Source: Gammaproteobacteria bacterium
GTDB lineage: Bacteria > Pseudomonadota > Gammaproteobacteria > Chromatiales > Chromatiaceae
Assembly (NCBI GenBank): GCA_030594925.1
Contig: JAUVEG010000050.1
Span: forward strand, 1 to 7,922
Length of the DNA stretch: 7,922 bases
Direction: 5' to 3'
A program made the position numbers and the translations under genes. The notes beneath the pieces are model-generated. The model made no database searches, was not told the origin of the DNA, and saw only the letters and a program-made list of their open reading frames with translations. Numbering within the stretch: the first letter of the stretch is position 1; each line of letters starts with the position of its first letter. Positions 6,541 to 7,922 of this stretch are shown here, one piece after another.

Positions 6541-6601
6541 TACAGGGACGCGTAAATACATCCCTGTAGGCTCTGATAAAACATCCCTGTTTTATACAGC
6601 C
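6541..6601. repeat. Compound inverted and direct repeat element
   Basis: TACAGGGA (6541-6548) and TCCCTGTA (6561-6568) are perfect inverted copies separated by 12 bases. ATAAAACA (6576-6583) and TGTTTTAT (6588-6595) form a second perfect eight-pair hairpin with loop TCCC, enclosed by GGCT (6569-6572) and AGCC (6598-6601). ACATCCCTGT occurs twice as a direct repeat, 23 bases apart (6558-6567 and 6581-6590). The arrangement looks like a small dispersed repeat or mobile remnant rather than a single operator. Confidence 0.55.
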
Positions 6602-6673
6602 CTGAAAGGCAAGTCCCGTCCCTGCTTACCTGCACGGGGTGATTGATGCGTTATCTCCTTTTTCTCGAAATTG

Positions 6674-6696
6674 AAGGTGGCATCACCTTACTTTTT
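6674..6696 (+). terminator. Terminator-like hairpin upstream of glnA
   Basis: AAGGTG (6674-6679) and CACCTT (6684-6689) pair perfectly around GCAT, and five T residues follow after two bases (6692-6696). The stem is only six pairs, so it would be a weak intrinsic terminator, either for read-through from the transporter operon or as an attenuator if a glnA promoter lies upstream. It could equally be a protein-binding dyad of the glnA control region. Confidence 0.4.
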
Positions 6697-6770
6697 GTAG
6701 CACAATCACTCTTTACGCGCTCATTGATTGGGTCGCCACTGAATTGATAACCTTTGGAGTATTAACCAGC

Positions 6771-7922
6771 ATGTCTGTAAAAGATGTAATGAAGATGATC
6801 AAAGACGAAGAGGTCAAATTCGTCGATTTCCGTTTTACCGATACCAACGGTAAGGAGCAGCATGTCTCTGTACCCAAAGGGGAATTCGGCGAAGATATTT
6901 TTGAAGAGGGCAAGATGTTTGACGGCTCCTCGATCGCAGGATGGAAGGGAATCAATGAATCAGACATGATTCTGATGCCGGATGCCTCAACCGCAGTCAT
7001 GGACCCCTTCACCGATGAAGCAACCATGAACATCAGCTGCGATATCCTCGAACCGGACACCATGGAAGGCTATGAGCGTGATCCCCGCTCTGTCGCCAAG
7101 CGTGCGGAAGCCTATCTGAAATCAACCGGTATCGCGGATACAGCCTATTTCGGACCCGAGCCGGAGTTCTTCATTCTTGACGATGTCCGCTGGGGCGCGG
7201 ATATGAGCGGCGCTTTCTACAAGATTGGCTCTGATGAGGCGCACTGGAGTTCGGAACGGGTTTTTGATGATGGCAATATCGGCCATCGTCCAACGGTAAA
7301 AGGGGGCTATTTCCCGGTTCCTCCGGTTGATTCCCTGCACGATATTCGTGCGGCCATGTGCCTGGTGCTCGAAGAGATGGGCGTTCCAGTCGAAGTGCAC
7401 CACCACGAAGTTGCAACGGCGGGGCAGTGTGAGATCGGCACGCGATTCAGCACCCTGGTGCAGCGTGCCGACTGGAACCAGGTCATGAAGTATGTAATCA
7501 TGAATGTCGCTCATGCCTATGGCAAGACCGCGACCTTCATGCCCAAGCCACTGGTCGGCGACAATGGCTCCGGCATGCATGTGCATATGTCGCTGGCGAA
7601 AGATGGCGACAATATTTTTGCCGGTGATCAGTATGGAGGCCTCTCGGAAACAGCCCTCTATTACATCGGTGGTGTCATCAAGCACGCGCGTGCGCTGAAC
7701 GCCTTTACCAACTCCTCGACCAACTCCTACAAGCGCCTGGTGCCGGGTTTTGAAGCACCGGTAATGCTGGCCTACTCTGCGCGCAACCGCTCTGCCTCGA
7801 TTCGTATTCCATGGGTATCAAGCCCGAAAGGACGCCGTATCGAAGTGCGTTTCCCCGATCCGACCGCGAATCCCTATCTCTGCTTCTCTGCGTTGATGAT
7901 GGCCGGTCTCGATGGCATTCAG
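6771..7922 (+). CDS. glnA: Glutamine synthetase type I, C-terminal part outside window
   Basis: 384 codons are present of about 469 usual for the family. The enzyme joins ammonia to glutamate with ATP in the cytoplasm as a dodecamer and is the main entry of ammonia into organic nitrogen. Signature blocks are all present: [13 protein letters not shown] at 49-61, the metal-binding GPEPEFF with Glu130 and Glu132, HHHEVATAG with Glu213 then Glu221, NGSGMHVH with His270, [13 protein letters not shown] at 318-330 with Arg322 and Glu328, and [14 protein letters not shown] with Arg360. The adenylylated tyrosine of proteobacterial GS-I lies in the missing part, so adenylylation control cannot be checked here. 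GGAG at 6756-6759 is a plausible, slightly distant ribosome site. Residue 220 in the [10 protein letters not shown] block is Cys where Asn is common, a mild substitution. Nitrogen control through NtrC and sigma-54 is usual for this gene, but I could not find convincing sites. Confidence 0.98.
   Translation, partial: MSVKDVMKMIKDEEVKFVDFRFTDTNGKEQHVSVPKGEFGEDIFEEGKMFDGSSIAGWKGINESDMILMPDASTAVMDPFTDEATMNISCDILEPDTMEGYERDPRSVAKRAEAYLKSTGIADTAYFGPEPEFFILDDVRWGADMSGAFYKIGSDEAHWSSERVFDDGNIGHRPTVKGGYFPVPPVDSLHDIRAAMCLVLEEMGVPVEVHHHEVATAGQCEIGTRFSTLVQRADWNQVMKYVIMNVAHAYGKTATFMPKPLVGDNGSGMHVHMSLAKDGDNIFAGDQYGGLSETALYYIGGVIKHARALNAFTNSSTNSYKRLVPGFEAPVMLAYSARNRSASIRIPWVSSPKGRRIEVRFPDPTANPYLCFSALMMAGLDGIQ

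Larger units (their letters stand above)
6409..6770. other. Non-coding interval between the CDF gene and glnA
   Basis: No open frame with coding character is seen on either strand. The interval holds a REP-like palindrome directly after the transporter, a group of inverted and direct repeats near its middle, a hairpin with a T-run about 80 bases before glnA, and the glnA ribosome site (GGAG 6756-6759, 11 bases before the ATG). Positions 6446-6540 show nothing I can name. Confidence 0.7.

Noticed and set aside
6631..6649. Possible NtrC site (TGCAC ... GATGC)
   Set aside because: The half-sites are not symmetric and the total length is 19 rather than 17 bases.
6679..6693. Possible sigma-54 promoter for glnA (TGGCAT followed by TTAC)
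   Set aside because: TGGCAT fits the -24 element, but at the required spacing the -12 element reads TACT instead of TTGC; TTAC is one base too close and lacks the conserved G.
6724..6751. Possible sigma-70 promoter TTGATT / GATAAC immediately before glnA
   Set aside because: A start from it would fall at or just after the ribosome site, leaving almost no leader.
7122..7685. Minus-strand open frame of 187 codons inside glnA
   Set aside because: Antisense to highly conserved glutamine synthetase motifs; no independent support.

Overview
The window looks like gammaproteobacterial chromosome, moderately GC-rich. The glnA product is a typical proteobacterial type I glutamine synthetase, and the MnmA-like/TusA-like pairing would fit a sulfur-metabolising member of the class. 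That placement is an inference from protein character; no marker gene here fixes the genus.

Region 1 to 3706, minus strand: three genes read leftward with short gaps (22 and 56 bp), probably one operon. In order of transcription they are: (i) a leaderless 527-aa peptidoglycan hydrolase with an M23-type domain, two SH3-like domains and a C-terminal goose-type (GH23) lysozyme domain whose catalytic residues are intact; (ii) a 174-aa protein with an N-terminal signal/anchor and two tandem SmpA/BLIP-like repeats, predicted to face the periplasm; (iii) an unrecognised long protein of at least 506 aa that runs off the left edge. A two-domain wall hydrolase without a signal peptide next to a small exported protein recalls secreted effector/immunity pairs (type VI-like or other contractile injection) or an endolysin-like module. 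This is the most interesting part of the window.

Region 3707 to 3977: the divergent intergenic region, with a -10-like box for each direction and a nested inverted repeat.

Region 3978 to 6408, plus strand: a tight three-gene operon. It encodes a PP-loop MnmA/ThiI-like thiolation enzyme, a TusA-like sulfur carrier (4-bp overlap) and a CDF cation transporter with an extra C-terminal domain (2-bp gap). The first two probably form a sulfur-relay pair that hands persulfide sulfur to an adenylated substrate, most likely tRNA; the transporter is co-transcribed.

Region 6409 to 6770: a 362-bp non-coding stretch containing a REP-like palindrome just after the transporter, a second group of inverted and direct repeats, and a terminator-like hairpin. 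It leads into glnA (6771 to beyond the right edge), which lacks its C-terminal part here. No tRNA, rRNA, CRISPR array, transposase or integrase was seen.
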